In this document: positions 25,143 through 34,806 of the stretch, piece by piece
How the letters are laid out: each line of letters starts with the position of its first letter
Position numbering within the stretch: position 1 is the first letter of the stretch
From: Myxococcales bacterium
GTDB lineage: Bacteria > Myxococcota_A > UBA9160 > UBA4427
Reading direction: 5' to 3'
Assembly: GCA_022563535.1 (NCBI GenBank)
Contig: JADFNE010000001.1
Coordinates: 85,964-149,963, forward strand
Length of the DNA stretch: 64,000 nt
Translations under genes and position numbers: made by a program
Notes under the pieces: generated by a model
Database searches by the model: none
The model's input: only the letters and a program-made list of their open reading frames with translations
Told to the model about the DNA's origin: nothing

Positions 25143-25730
25143 ATGTCTCGCGTGAAGGATTCGACCGTTGTACGTACAAGTGGCATCGTCCTCTGCCTGA
25201 TCGGCTGCGCGACGTTTGGCGTGGTCGAGCTCTGGAACCGGAGCGGCGACTATCCCCCAGAAGCGATTCTCGAGCGTGTTTCTGGCACAGTGGTACTGGG
25301 GCAGCTGAGAACGATCACAACGCGAACGTCGATGGAGAAGTGGGTCGTGATCGATCTCTACTCCGACCAGAAGCAAAAGCATGAAGAAGAGCGCTGGGTA
25401 CTTCCCCGGCATACGCCCGAATGGGTCGAAGTCGTCTCATCCCTGGAAGCGGGTGTGAAGGTGAGCGGCCGCGCCCTGGCCGCGCCCGAAAGACTGCGCT
25501 GGAGCGACATGCCTGTTCGCGTGATCTGGTCTCTCTCGAGAGAAGGCTCCAGCGAAGAGTCGGGCGCAGATGTCGAGCTCGTGACCTACGCGGAGGTCAT
25601 CGCAGTCGAAGAGGCGTTGCGATACCAGTCGCCGATCGTCGGTTGGTTGATGATCGCTCTGGGCGGCGCGCTGCTGTTGGGTTCCCGCCTGGGCGTAGGA
25701 GCAGGTCGAGATCTGACTACCGCGTCGTAG
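25143..25730 (+). CDS. Hypothetical membrane-anchored protein with terminal membrane spans
   Basis: 195 residues. A membrane span lies at each end (TSGIVLCLIGCATFGVVEL near residue 15; IVGWLMIALGGALLLGSRLG near residue 170), and the 130 residues between are probably outside the cytosol and OB- or beta-rich (VSGTVVLGQLRTITT, KWVVIDLYSD, GVKVSGRAL). This resembles small E3-ligase-like or DUF3592-style envelope proteins, but no family is certain. ATG 25143 follows a GGGAGG site; the frame opens far upstream inside hemF, which is not credible. The end overlaps the end of the convergent methyltransferase gene by 14 bases. Confidence 0.65.
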   Translation: MSRVKDSTVVRTSGIVLCLIGCATFGVVELWNRSGDYPPEAILERVSGTVVLGQLRTITTRTSMEKWVVIDLYSDQKQKHEEERWVLPRHTPEWVEVVSSLEAGVKVSGRALAAPERLRWSDMPVRVIWSLSREGSSEESGADVELVTYAEVIAVEEALRYQSPIVGWLMIALGGALLLGSRLGVGAGRDLTTAS

Positions 25731-26874
25731 TGGCTCCTGCGCGATCGAAGATCGCAAGGTTTTCCACGTGTTCGCTGTGCCGCACCAGCGCATAGCTCGA
25801 CAGCGCAGCCAGACGCAGCTCGCTTGTATCGAGCAACGTCGCGCAATCGTGCAGGAACGATTTCAACCCACAGCTCAGGTAGATGAAGCGCTCCGGTGGG
25901 TTCTTGCACAGCGTGCTGAGGAGTTCCGAGTCGAGTCCCTTGCGCGGAGGATCTGCGATCACGACGTTCGCGCTTTCGAGCAGCGAGGTCGCGTCGCCGG
26001 CGGCACCTGAATGGAGTTGGATGCGCGACTGCATGTCTGCGTCCAATTGATCGATCCCCAGCGATAAGCCGTACCGCGCATGATCTCCAATCTCGTTGAA
26101 GGCGATGTGTTGGCAGTGTGCAACCAAGCCGAGCCCGATCGCGCCGCAGCCGGCGTAGAACTCGGCGATGCGCGCGTTTTCGGGGATCGCGCGGTGTATG
26201 TCTTCGACCACTGTATCTGCGAGATCGAGATTGCTCTGGCCGAACGCGCCCGGCGGAAAGAACACCGAGGCTCCGCCAATTTGTTCGCGCACCGCGGACG
26301 GTCCGGAGAGTTGTTCCCAGTGCGGCCCCAGGATCGTGTTGGTCCGCTCGGGGTTGCCGTTCCACCAAAGGCTGTGGAGGACACTATCGAGTTCGCGCTG
26401 GAGATGCTGTAACAGGGGTTGCAGTGGAGTTGCGTCGGTGTGGTTGCCCACCAGAGTGAGCTGGGCCAGTTGACTCGCCCGTTCGACCACAATCTGGACA
26501 CTTCGCAACTCACCTGCGTGGGGCAGGTCGGCGTAGGGTTGGGTGCCGGTTGTTTTGATGCCGCGCTTGACCGCGGCCGCGATCTGATTGATCAGCGGGT
26601 GATGTACGAGACAGCCGGGAATATCGACAATACGGTGTGAGTCCGCCTGAAAGATGCCGATCTTGGGTGACTTCGAGCGTCCGCGTACGGCGAGTCTTGC
26701 CCGGTACCGAAAGCCCGTCGAGGCGCCCAGGGCCAGTTCCGGAATGGGAATGCCAGCCCGAGCTGCCAGTTCTCGCAGGCCACTCTCGGCGCGCTGGGGG
26801 AACCCGTCTTCAAACAGGCGCGGACACCCGGGACAGGGCGGTCGATGAGTGCAAGCGGTGAGTTCAATAGACAT
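25717..26874 (-). CDS. TrmA/RlmD-family RNA (uracil-5-)-methyltransferase-like protein
   Basis: 385 residues. Cys8, Cys14, Cys17 and Cys88 give the 4Fe-4S cluster spacing of RumA/RlmD. The C-terminal half is the SAM domain: FGQSN motif (FFPPGAFGQSN), EFYAGCGAIGLGL, FNEIGDHA, IADPPRKGL, and YLSCGLKSFLHDC with the nucleophile Cys. It has no N-terminal TRAM domain. The Thr/Pro usually following SC is changed to Gly-Leu. The likely role is m5U formation in rRNA or tRNA, target unknown. It starts on ATG 26874 and diverges from ygiQ. Confidence 0.85.
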   Translation of the reverse strand: MSIELTACTHRPPCPGCPRLFEDGFPQRAESGLRELAARAGIPIPELALGASTGFRYRARLAVRGRSKSPKIGIFQADSHRIVDIPGCLVHHPLINQIAAAVKRGIKTTGTQPYADLPHAGELRSVQIVVERASQLAQLTLVGNHTDATPLQPLLQHLQRELDSVLHSLWWNGNPERTNTILGPHWEQLSGPSAVREQIGGASVFFPPGAFGQSNLDLADTVVEDIHRAIPENARIAEFYAGCGAIGLGLVAHCQHIAFNEIGDHARYGLSLGIDQLDADMQSRIQLHSGAAGDATSLLESANVVIADPPRKGLDSELLSTLCKNPPERFIYLSCGLKSFLHDCATLLDTSELRLAALSSYALVRHSEHVENLAIFDRAGATTTR

Positions 26875-27012
26875 CTATTATCTCGTGGCGCCGATCTTAC
26901 AGTGTTTCGTTGCGACGAGTCTTGGGTCAGGCTCCTAGCTTCCGCAATGCGTCAATGAACGCATTCAAGGTCTTTGTGCGCGACAGCCCCTGCGAATCCG
27001 GGAGTCTATATT

Positions 27013-28956
27013 TTGAGCACCGCCGCGCTGTATCGCGAAGGCGAGCGTTTCTTGCCAACCACGCGAGAAGAGATGGACGCCCTCGGTTGGGATCAGCCCG
27101 ACGTTGTCTTCGTCTCCGGGGACGCCTATGTCGACCATCCGTCGTTCGCAGCTTCGATTCTCGGGCGCTGGCTCGAACACCACGACTTCAAGGTGGCGAT
27201 CCTCGCACAACCGGACTGGAAGAGCGCGGATGCCTGGCGCGTGATGGGCGCCCCCAAGTTGTTTTACGCGGTCAGCGCGGGTGCGATGGATTCGATGATC
27301 AACCACTACACGGCCAATCGGAAGCGCCGCAATGCAGATGCCTATTCTCCGGGAGGGGCCATCGAGTGTCGCCCGGACCGGGCGAACGCAGTCTACGCCC
27401 AACGCTGCCGCGAGGCATTCAAAGGGGTTCCGGTGGTGGCCGGGGGAGTGGAAGCTTCCCTGCGTCGAGTGTCTCACTACGACTATTGGTCAGACAAGGT
27501 AATGCCCAGCAGTCTGGTGTCGTCGAAGGCCGATCTCGTGGCCTATGGAAACGGCGAAGCGTCCATTCTCGAGATTGCGACGCGTTTGCGAGATGGCGAA
27601 TCGATTCGAGATCTGCGGAACATGCGCGGCGTGGCCTACCTGCTGGGCAAGAACGAAACATTGCAAGACCATCAATGGCACGATGCCGCTTGTGACAACA
27701 AGACGGTGGTGCTCCCAAGCCACGAAGATATCGTGCGCGACGACGAACTCTTCGCTCGGGCAACGCGTATCCTGCACCGGGAAACGAATCCGCTGAACGC
27801 GCGGCGCCTGGTACAGGCCCATGGAGATCGCCGAGTCGTGATCAATCCGCCTCCGCTGCCGCTCGACCAGGACGGCATGGATGCCGTTTACGATCTTCCT
27901 TACGTGCGCAAGCCCCATCCCCTCTACGCCAGCGCAGGGCCGATTCCCGCCTGGCAGACCATCGCCGACTCGGTGCAGATCATGCGTGGTTGTTTCGGGG
28001 GCTGCACCTTCTGCTCCATCACGCTGCATCAAGGTCGAACGATTCAGAGTCGAAGTCGAGCTTCGGTATTGAAGGAGATTGAGGGCATTGCGGCGAATCC
28101 CGACTTCAAGGGACACATCAGCGATCTCGGGGGGCCTACTGCGAACATGTATCGCATGCGCTGTTCGAAACCCGAAGTCGAAGCGAAATGTCGACGGCTG
28201 TCGTGCGTGAGCCCGAAGGTGTGCAAACTGCTCGACACGGATCACGCTCCCCTGGTCGATCTCATGCGACGGAGTCGTGAGGTTTCCGGGGTGAAGAAGG
28301 TGCACATCGCATCGGGAATTCGCATGGATCTGGCGCGCAACGAGCCGCAGTACTTGGACGATCTGGTAAAACATCACGTCGGCGGCCACCTCAAGGTTGC
28401 GCCCGAGCACGTGAGCGATCGCGTGTTGGCCATGATGAAAAAACCGCCGCAGCGCACCTTCGAAGAGTTTGCCGAGCGTTTTCAGAAAGCCTCGCAGAAG
28501 GCGGGCAAGGATCAGTACCTGGTGCCGTACTTCATCGCCAGCCACCCTGGCAGTGGCATCCTGGAGATGGTCGAGTTGGCATTGTTTCTGAAACGAAACG
28601 GCTATCGTCCGCGACAGGTACAAGATTTCATTCCGGCGCCGATGGACATCGCCACGTGCATGTATCACACCGGGATCAACCCGGAGTCGATGGAGCGGGT
28701 GAGCGTGGCCAAGGGAGACAAGCAGCGCGCCCTACAGCGTGCATTGTTGCAGTACTTCAAGCCGGAGAACTACGATCTGGTAAAGCGTGCATTGGTCGAG
28801 GTGGGGCGCGAGGACTTGATCGGCGACGAGCCCGATTGTCTGATCCCGACTCGCCGGCCCCGGGGTGCCGACGCGGCAGCCTCGAGCCCCAGGGCGAATC
28901 GGGAGCGCAAGCGCGACGGCTACCGATGGGCCGCCCGAAAAGGCCAGAAGCGATAA
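27013..28956 (+). CDS. ygiQ: YgiQ family radical SAM protein
   Basis: 647 residues, close to the usual YgiQ length. The N-terminal domain (REEMDALGWDQPDVVFVSGDAYVDHPSF) is highly typical, and the radical SAM motif C-x3-C-x2-C appears as RGCFGGCTFCSI (Cys327, Cys331, Cys334), followed by FKGHISDLGGPTANMY. The C-terminus is Arg/Lys-rich and low-complexity. The biochemical role of the family is unknown. TTG 27013 has GGGAG seven bases ahead and is chosen; TTG 26974 would add 13 residues. Confidence 0.9.
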   Translation: MSTAALYREGERFLPTTREEMDALGWDQPDVVFVSGDAYVDHPSFAASILGRWLEHHDFKVAILAQPDWKSADAWRVMGAPKLFYAVSAGAMDSMINHYTANRKRRNADAYSPGGAIECRPDRANAVYAQRCREAFKGVPVVAGGVEASLRRVSHYDYWSDKVMPSSLVSSKADLVAYGNGEASILEIATRLRDGESIRDLRNMRGVAYLLGKNETLQDHQWHDAACDNKTVVLPSHEDIVRDDELFARATRILHRETNPLNARRLVQAHGDRRVVINPPPLPLDQDGMDAVYDLPYVRKPHPLYASAGPIPAWQTIADSVQIMRGCFGGCTFCSITLHQGRTIQSRSRASVLKEIEGIAANPDFKGHISDLGGPTANMYRMRCSKPEVEAKCRRLSCVSPKVCKLLDTDHAPLVDLMRRSREVSGVKKVHIASGIRMDLARNEPQYLDDLVKHHVGGHLKVAPEHVSDRVLAMMKKPPQRTFEEFAERFQKASQKAGKDQYLVPYFIASHPGSGILEMVELALFLKRNGYRPRQVQDFIPAPMDIATCMYHTGINPESMERVSVAKGDKQRALQRALLQYFKPENYDLVKRALVEVGREDLIGDEPDCLIPTRRPRGADAAASSPRANRERKRDGYRWAARKGQKR

Positions 28957-29037
28957 CAACTCGACGAATCGAACGCGCTCACCTCAGGCCGGACTCCGGC
29001 GGGCTGGGGACAAAAAGAAGAGGGAAGAAAATAGTCC

Positions 29038-30165
29038 ATGGCCATGAAGCAGGAACAGGAACCCGCAAAGAGCGAAATCACCGAGGTCGCAGAAAATGTG
29101 CTGCGGCTCGAACTCGACATCTCGCTGCCCGGACTCGGGCACGTCAACTGCTACGCATTGGTAGACAAGGACGGCGTGGCGCTTGTCGACCCGGGGCTGC
29201 CGGGGCCCGCGACGTACGAAACGCTCGTCTCGCGTCTCAAGCAGGCGCAGTTGGCAGTCAAAGACATCCACACGGTCATCGTCACCCATTCGCATCCCGA
29301 TCATTTTGGTGGCGCCGCCCGCCTGGCCGAGGAGTCGGGGGCAAGGGTGGTTGGCCACGAAGACTTCAGCTTTGGTCCGGCACCACACGATCATTCAGAT
29401 GTTTCGGTCGACGATCTGGCCGCCCATGAGGACGCCGGCCACTCCGAAGAGGCCGACGACGCAGACGAAGAAGCGATCCGCGAAGTCAAGAAAATGGAGG
29501 TCTCGACTTACGAGGCTGCGACGATTGCACACCGGAGCAAGGGCACGCCCTGGGGCGGCGCGAGCGCGAGGCCTCCGTTCGGCATGCTGCTCAAGTGGAA
29601 ATTCTTTCAGCTGATCGGAAAGTCGAAGTGGTATCCGACCATTTCACATCACGTCAAAGACCGCGATGTGTTGAAGCTGGCCGGACGCGATTGGTTCGTG
29701 GTCCACACCCCGGGCCACACCGCGGATCACATTTGCCTCCACGATCCGGAGAACCGGCTGTTCCTCGCCGGCGATCACATCCTGCCTACCATCACCCCGC
29801 ACATCTCAGGCGTGACCCAGCGCGCAGATCCGTTGAATGCGTTCTTCGAGTCCCTCGATCTCGTGGCGGACACCCCCGACGTCGAAAATGTCTTTCCCGC
29901 CCACGGTCATCCTTTCGACGATCTGGCTCTGCGCGCCAAGGCCATCAAACAACATCACTACGAGCGCCTCGACAAGCTCAAGAGCATTGGTGCTGAAATT
30001 GGGCCCTCAACAGTCACGGACTACATGCAGGAGCTGTTCAGGAAGCGCAGCTGGGGTGCGATGGCGGAGAGTGAAACTTACGCCCACCTCGAACACCTGC
30101 GGCTGATCGGTGATGCCGAGTGTCACGAGAGCGACGATCACAAGCTCATCTATTCGACCGGTTAG
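29038..30165 (+). CDS. Metallo-beta-lactamase-fold hydrolase with acidic/His insertion
   Basis: 375 residues. The metal-binding motif HxHxDH is at residues 84-89 (THSHPDHFGG), with further ligands in TPGHTAD, the AGDHILP Asp and PAHGHPF. Residues 115-160 form an Asp/Glu/His-rich insertion (APHDHSDVSVDD, HEDAGHSEEADDADEEA) not needed by the fold. The C-terminal 100 residues resemble the winged-helix tail (ERLDKLKSIGAE) of LACTB2/glyoxalase II-like enzymes. A hydrolase acting on a thioester, phosphodiester or lactone is expected. It stands alone, 81 bases after ygiQ. Confidence 0.85.
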   Translation: MAMKQEQEPAKSEITEVAENVLRLELDISLPGLGHVNCYALVDKDGVALVDPGLPGPATYETLVSRLKQAQLAVKDIHTVIVTHSHPDHFGGAARLAEESGARVVGHEDFSFGPAPHDHSDVSVDDLAAHEDAGHSEEADDADEEAIREVKKMEVSTYEAATIAHRSKGTPWGGASARPPFGMLLKWKFFQLIGKSKWYPTISHHVKDRDVLKLAGRDWFVVHTPGHTADHICLHDPENRLFLAGDHILPTITPHISGVTQRADPLNAFFESLDLVADTPDVENVFPAHGHPFDDLALRAKAIKQHHYERLDKLKSIGAEIGPSTVTDYMQELFRKRSWGAMAESETYAHLEHLRLIGDAECHESDDHKLIYSTG

Positions 30166-30364
30166 TCGATACGCAGGGGCGAGGAAGCAGCGACACACGA
30201 GGGCACAGCCAAAGATCTTCGCAAATGCGCATTCCGACGGCAGTGCGAAGCTACCAGGCTCGAATAAGCGTGCTTCTGTGTGAGTTTACGGTTCTTTCCT
30301 GATCTGATTTGTGAGACACTGGGAACCCAGTTGCATATTTGAATTTGGCCTGAGTGAAACATTG

Positions 30365-32092
30365 ATGCGAGCTCCGCGAACAAATTTCGGCCATCTCATC
30401 TGGCTGGTTTCAGGACTGATGGTCGCGTTGGCGCCCGCAGCGCAAGCGAGTCCTGCGGCCGACGATCCGAGAACCCAGGCGTTGAGAGAAGCGCTAGCTC
30501 AGCAAATCCCCAGCGAAGGAATTCGTATTTCGGTCGTGATGCGGGAACCCGATGCCGGGATTTCCAGGGCCCAGCGCCGCGAAACCATTCGTGCCAGACG
30601 AGAGCGGGTACTCGCGCGGTTGAACCGGGGCTTCTTCAGCGTCGGCCATCGGTACCAATGGCTCAGTGGATTCAGCGGTTGGGCGGACGTTCGGGCGATC
30701 GAATCGCTGGTGCTCGATGCCGAAGTGGTATCCATCGATATCGACCGCATCGCCTACGCGGCACTCGCCCAGGGCAGGGTGCTGGTCGGCGCGGACATCG
30801 CCGAGGCTCTCGGCGTGACCGGCAGTGGGGTGACGGTGGCGGTGATCGACTCGGGCATCGATACCGATCATCCCGATTTGTCCTCGAGTCTGATCGCCGA
30901 AGCTTGTTTCTGTGACGACGCGATTGGGGCTTTTGGTTGCTGCCCCAACGGAAAAGATACACAAACCGGAACGGGTGCGGCCGAAGACGACTACGGACAC
31001 GGCACGGGGGTTTGCGGGGTCATCGTTTCGAGTTCGGTCAGTAATCCCGGCGTTGCCACGGACGCATCGATCGCTGCCATCAAGGTGCTCGGTGCCAACG
31101 GATCGGGCAATTTTTCAGATATCGCAAGTGGCCTCGACTGGGTGATCAGCAACCGCGTTACCTATGGCATCAAGATCGTCAATCTCAGCGTGAGCGATTC
31201 GGGACAGTACGACAACGCGACAGTGTCCCCGTGTACTGGAAGCAATACGGCCAACGCCATCGTCCAGCTCAAAGGCCTCGGGGTGTCGGTATTCGCCGCT
31301 TCGGGAAACAACGGCCACGACAATGGCATTTCATTTCCGGCCTGCGCCCCCGCTGCATTTTCGGTGGGGGGTGTCTACGACGCAACGTTTTCCTCGGTGA
31401 ATTGGGGTGCCTGCTCCGATGTCCCCGCCCCCGTGGACTCCTTCGTTTGCCACACCAATAGCGGTTCGCTGCTCGACATTTTGGCGCCTTCATACAGGGC
31501 GACAATTCCAGCTATTGGAGGTGGAACGCAAAACATCGGCGGCACATCGATTGCCTCGCCCTATGCCGTTGGACAGGCTGCTCTGCTACTGGACGCGGAT
31601 GCGAGCCTGACGCCGGACCAGATCCTGAGTTCGCTCGAGATCGGCGCTCCGCTGGTGACGAACCCGGACAACGGCCTGTCCTTCCCCCGCACCCGAGTCG
31701 ATCTCGCCGTGGCGCAGATCCTGGGCGTGTGCGGCAACGGAATCCTCGAAGCTGGCGAAGCTTGTGATGACGGCAACACCATCCCGGGTGACTGTTGCGA
31801 CGGCATTTGCCAGATTGAGGCGATGGGAAGTTCGTGTGACGATGCCGACGTCTGCACGGACGGCGACATCTGCGTCGGGGCTATCTGCACTTCTGGTCCA
31901 GTCCTCGATTGCGACGATCTGAACGAATGCACTGCCGACGGTTGCGACGAAGTGACGGGGTGCTTCCATGAAGCGATCGAAGGTTGTGAGCCGCCGCTGG
32001 TTCCCGGACTCTCACCTTCGGGTCTCTTACTGCTCGTCGGTTTCATGTTCGCTACCGCGCTTTGGGCCTTTCGCATTCGCGAACACGGCTGA
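30365..32092 (+). CDS. Secreted subtilisin-like (S8) serine protease with Cys-rich repeat and C-terminal membrane sorting tail
   Basis: 575 residues. A Sec signal (MRAPRTNFGHLIWLVSG... AAQA) is followed by a propeptide to about residue 145. The S8 catalytic triad is Asp162 (VIDSGIDTDHPD), His212 (YGHGTGVCG) and Ser395 (GGTSIASPYAVG). Residues about 452-545 are Cys-rich: CGNGILEAGEACDDGN is the DUF4215/Myxococcales-type repeat, and ADVCTDGDICV and DDLNECTADGCD add short paired-Cys units. The end (VPGLSPSGLLLLVGFMF... FRIREHG) is a Pro-containing linker, one membrane span and a short basic tail, the layout of surface-sorting CTERM signals. ATG 30365 gives a proper signal; the longer frame does not. 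Confidence 0.9.
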   Translation: MRAPRTNFGHLIWLVSGLMVALAPAAQASPAADDPRTQALREALAQQIPSEGIRISVVMREPDAGISRAQRRETIRARRERVLARLNRGFFSVGHRYQWLSGFSGWADVRAIESLVLDAEVVSIDIDRIAYAALAQGRVLVGADIAEALGVTGSGVTVAVIDSGIDTDHPDLSSSLIAEACFCDDAIGAFGCCPNGKDTQTGTGAAEDDYGHGTGVCGVIVSSSVSNPGVATDASIAAIKVLGANGSGNFSDIASGLDWVISNRVTYGIKIVNLSVSDSGQYDNATVSPCTGSNTANAIVQLKGLGVSVFAASGNNGHDNGISFPACAPAAFSVGGVYDATFSSVNWGACSDVPAPVDSFVCHTNSGSLLDILAPSYRATIPAIGGGTQNIGGTSIASPYAVGQAALLLDADASLTPDQILSSLEIGAPLVTNPDNGLSFPRTRVDLAVAQILGVCGNGILEAGEACDDGNTIPGDCCDGICQIEAMGSSCDDADVCTDGDICVGAICTSGPVLDCDDLNECTADGCDEVTGCFHEAIEGCEPPLVPGLSPSGLLLLVGFMFATALWAFRIREHG

Positions 32093-32256
32093 CCGCTGGA
32101 TCAATCGGTCCATACTCAATGCGAGTTTGATCCCTGAACCCCGGAGGGAGAGGTTTTTCGTCCTTTAACCTGGGAGGCGGTAGACTTGCCCGCGGCGACT
32201 TTGATGTTGCTGCAGCTCGCGGTCTCCCGGACTCCCATCCTATCAAGGACTCCAGC

Positions 32257-33951
32257 ATGAGCGAACACCAGGGCTTCGACCACAGTGTAGATCTCGTCAT
32301 CGTCGGCAGTGGTGCCGGTGCCATGACCGCTGCGATTCGCGCGAAGGATCTCGGCGGTGACGTCTTGTTGATCGAGAAGACCGAACTCTACGGTGGCTCG
32401 TCCGCGATGAGCGGTGGTTCCCTGTGGATTCCCTGCAATCACCTGATGCTCGAGGACGGCATCGTCGACGATACACCCGAAGAAGCCCTCGAGTACCTGG
32501 TAAACACCACCGAGGGACAGGTGTCAAAGCACAAGCTCGAGGTCTATGTCGAGCAGTCGGCCCTGATGTTCGAGTATTTGCACGACCACGCGCGGCTCAA
32601 CATGTTTTCAATGCCGGGTTATGTCGACTACTACCCCGAAGTTCCGGGCGGCAAGCCGGGGGGTCGGGCGTGCGAACCCCATCGTTTTGACGCGCGCCTG
32701 CTCGGCGATGAGTTCTACAATATGCGCGAGCCCGCGCTTCAGGAATTGATCATGGGCCGCGTCGCGATGTCCGCCACCGAAGCCCACGACATCCTGACCA
32801 GTGCTCCGGGCTACATCAAAATGCTCTTGAAGATCGTATTTCGATATTGCCTCGACATTGTCGGACGCTTCAAGAGTTCGCGCGATCGTTCACTCGCCCT
32901 GGGCAACGCGCTGATGGGGCAACTCCGGCTCTCGCTACTGGACCGCAACGTGCCGATCTGGCTCGAGTGCGCCTTCGAGGAGTTCATCCTCGAAAATGGC
33001 AAGGTAGTGGGGGTGATCGCGAACAAGCAGGGCAAACGAATTCGCATCGAAGGCAAGCACGGTGTGCTGCTCGCCGCCGGTGGTTTTGAAAGCAATGACG
33101 CAATGCGGAAGCAGTATCTGCCCAGTCCCACCAAGGCCGAATGGACCTGTGCGAACCCGGGCAATACCGGTGAAGTGATTCAACGGGGCCAGGAGTTGGG
33201 GGCGGCCGTGGGCTTCATGGACGGCGCGTGGTGGGGCCCTGTGACGGTGGTCCCCGGTGAAGAACGAGCGCGCATGCTGGTCGTCGAAAAGGGACTGCCC
33301 GGCTCAATGATGGTCAATTCGAAGGGCGAGCGCTTCCTCAACGAATCGGCGCCCTATGACGACATCTGCAAGGACGCCTATAGCAGGGATACTCCCGACG
33401 CCGTCACCGTGCCGTGTTGGTTCGTATTCCACGATCCGTTCCGAAAGAAGTACCCGGTGGGTCCCCTGATCCCCGGCATGCCGATCCCGAAAGCGTTCTT
33501 GCGGTCGAGGTACATCTTGAAGTCGGATACGATCGCAGGTCTGGCGGCCGAGATGGGTGTGGATGCAGCCGGACTCGAGGCCAGCGTCGAAAAGATCAAC
33601 GCCTACTCGCACAACGGGAAGGACCCCGAGTTTGGCCGGGGAGACAGCGCCTACGATCGGTACTACGGAGATTCGACGGTCACCCCCAACCCGTGTCTGG
33701 GCCCGATCGACCATGCACCGTATTACGCAATCGAAATATACCCGGGAGATCTCGGAACCCGGGGCGGCCTGCGGGTCGATGCGGAAGCGCGGGTGCTCAC
33801 GGAGTCCGGTGAACCTATCGAAGGTCTCTACGCAGTCGGGAACTGTTCTGCAGCGGTGATGGGTCCGACTTACCCGGGTGCCGGTGGGACCCTGGGACCG
33901 ACCATGACCTTTGGCTATGTCGTCGCGGAGAAGCTGTTCGGCAAAAATTGA
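32257..33951 (+). CDS. KstD-like FAD-dependent flavoprotein (3-ketosteroid dehydrogenase / fumarate reductase flavoprotein family)
   Basis: 564 residues. The N-terminal Rossmann motif is VDLVIVGSGAGAMTAAIRA and is followed by EKTELYGGSSAMSGGSLW. The C-terminal family blocks are YYAIEIYPGDLGTRGGLRVD and YAVGNCSAAVMGPTYPGAGGTLGPTMTFGY, close to the 3-ketosteroid-delta1-dehydrogenase pattern. It may dehydrogenate a steroid or related alicyclic ketone. No cofactor partner lies next to it. Neighbouring SDR and acyl-CoA genes in the window fit lipid or steroid turnover. The start is ATG 32257 with AAGGA upstream. It converges on the SDR gene. Confidence 0.85.
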   Translation: MSEHQGFDHSVDLVIVGSGAGAMTAAIRAKDLGGDVLLIEKTELYGGSSAMSGGSLWIPCNHLMLEDGIVDDTPEEALEYLVNTTEGQVSKHKLEVYVEQSALMFEYLHDHARLNMFSMPGYVDYYPEVPGGKPGGRACEPHRFDARLLGDEFYNMREPALQELIMGRVAMSATEAHDILTSAPGYIKMLLKIVFRYCLDIVGRFKSSRDRSLALGNALMGQLRLSLLDRNVPIWLECAFEEFILENGKVVGVIANKQGKRIRIEGKHGVLLAAGGFESNDAMRKQYLPSPTKAEWTCANPGNTGEVIQRGQELGAAVGFMDGAWWGPVTVVPGEERARMLVVEKGLPGSMMVNSKGERFLNESAPYDDICKDAYSRDTPDAVTVPCWFVFHDPFRKKYPVGPLIPGMPIPKAFLRSRYILKSDTIAGLAAEMGVDAAGLEASVEKINAYSHNGKDPEFGRGDSAYDRYYGDSTVTPNPCLGPIDHAPYYAIEIYPGDLGTRGGLRVDAEARVLTESGEPIEGLYAVGNCSAAVMGPTYPGAGGTLGPTMTFGYVVAEKLFGKN

Positions 33952-33985
33952 TCGTCCGGTGTTGATCGACGTATTGAACGACTCA

Positions 33986-34753
33986 CTAATTGGTCGTCGA
34001 AAATCCGCCGTCCACCGGCAACACGTTGCCGGTCACGTAGGCGCCGGCCTTTGAGGCCAGGTAGATCGCAACCCCCGCCATGTCGTCAGGTTCGCCAATC
34101 CGCTTCATCGGACACTGGTCGGCGATCGCCTCTCCGAAGGACTCGAGGGTCGCCGCCATCATCTTGCTCTGGAAGGGCCCCGGGGCCACGGCGTTCACGG
34201 TGATCTTGGGTGCGAGTTTGCGCGCCAGTACCCGAGTCAGGTGGTGAATGGCCGCTTTGCTGGCCGAATACGAGTAGGTGTCCATTTGCGAGACTCTGAG
34301 GCCATCGATCGATCCGATGTTGATCACCCGGCTCGGGTCGCCTTCACTGGCTGCGGCCTCGAGCATCGGTGTGAGGGCCTGGGTGAGGAAGAAGGGAGCC
34401 TTGAGGTTGAGGTCGAGGACTTTGTCCCAGCCGGACGCCGGAAATTCGCTGTAGGGGGCTCCCCAGTTGGCTCCCGCGTTGTTGACCAGGATGTCGAGAT
34501 TGCTTTCCCGCTCCTTGATCTCGTCGGCGAGGGCCTGGCAACCTTCCTGGGTGGACAAGTTGGCGGGGATCGCGACACAAGTCCCGAGCTTCGAAAGTTC
34601 TTTCTGGGTTTCCGCACAGGCGGATTCAGAACGCGATGCAACGTAGACCCGAACCCCGGCTTCGATGTAGCCCTGGGCAATCATCAAGCCGATGCCTCGG
34701 GTTCCGCCGGTGACGAGTGCGGTCTTGCCTTCGATTGAAAAGAGTTGGTTCAC
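33986..34753 (-). CDS. Short-chain dehydrogenase/reductase (SDR)
   Basis: 255 residues, classical SDR. NAD(P)-binding motif TGGTRGIG, NNAGANWG, and the catalytic Ser-Tyr-Lys set in NIGSIDGL and YSYSASKAA, with VNAVAPGPFQSKM and the C-terminal VTGNVLPVDGGFST. The Arg in SRSE after strand 2 suggests NADP. The open frame reaches 35533, but that part is antisense to the rhomboid gene's own strand frame and is not SDR-like; GTG 34753 has GGAG eight bases ahead. It lies 53 bp downstream of the rhomboid gene. Confidence 0.9.
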   Translation of the reverse strand: MNQLFSIEGKTALVTGGTRGIGLMIAQGYIEAGVRVYVASRSESACAETQKELSKLGTCVAIPANLSTQEGCQALADEIKERESNLDILVNNAGANWGAPYSEFPASGWDKVLDLNLKAPFFLTQALTPMLEAAASEGDPSRVINIGSIDGLRVSQMDTYSYSASKAAIHHLTRVLARKLAPKITVNAVAPGPFQSKMMAATLESFGEAIADQCPMKRIGEPDDMAGVAIYLASKAGAYVTGNVLPVDGGFSTTN

Positions 34754-34806
34754 GTTGGCACTCCAGTCCTTGTCGAGTTGTTTTGTATGGCGGAGAAGAT
34801 AGATCG

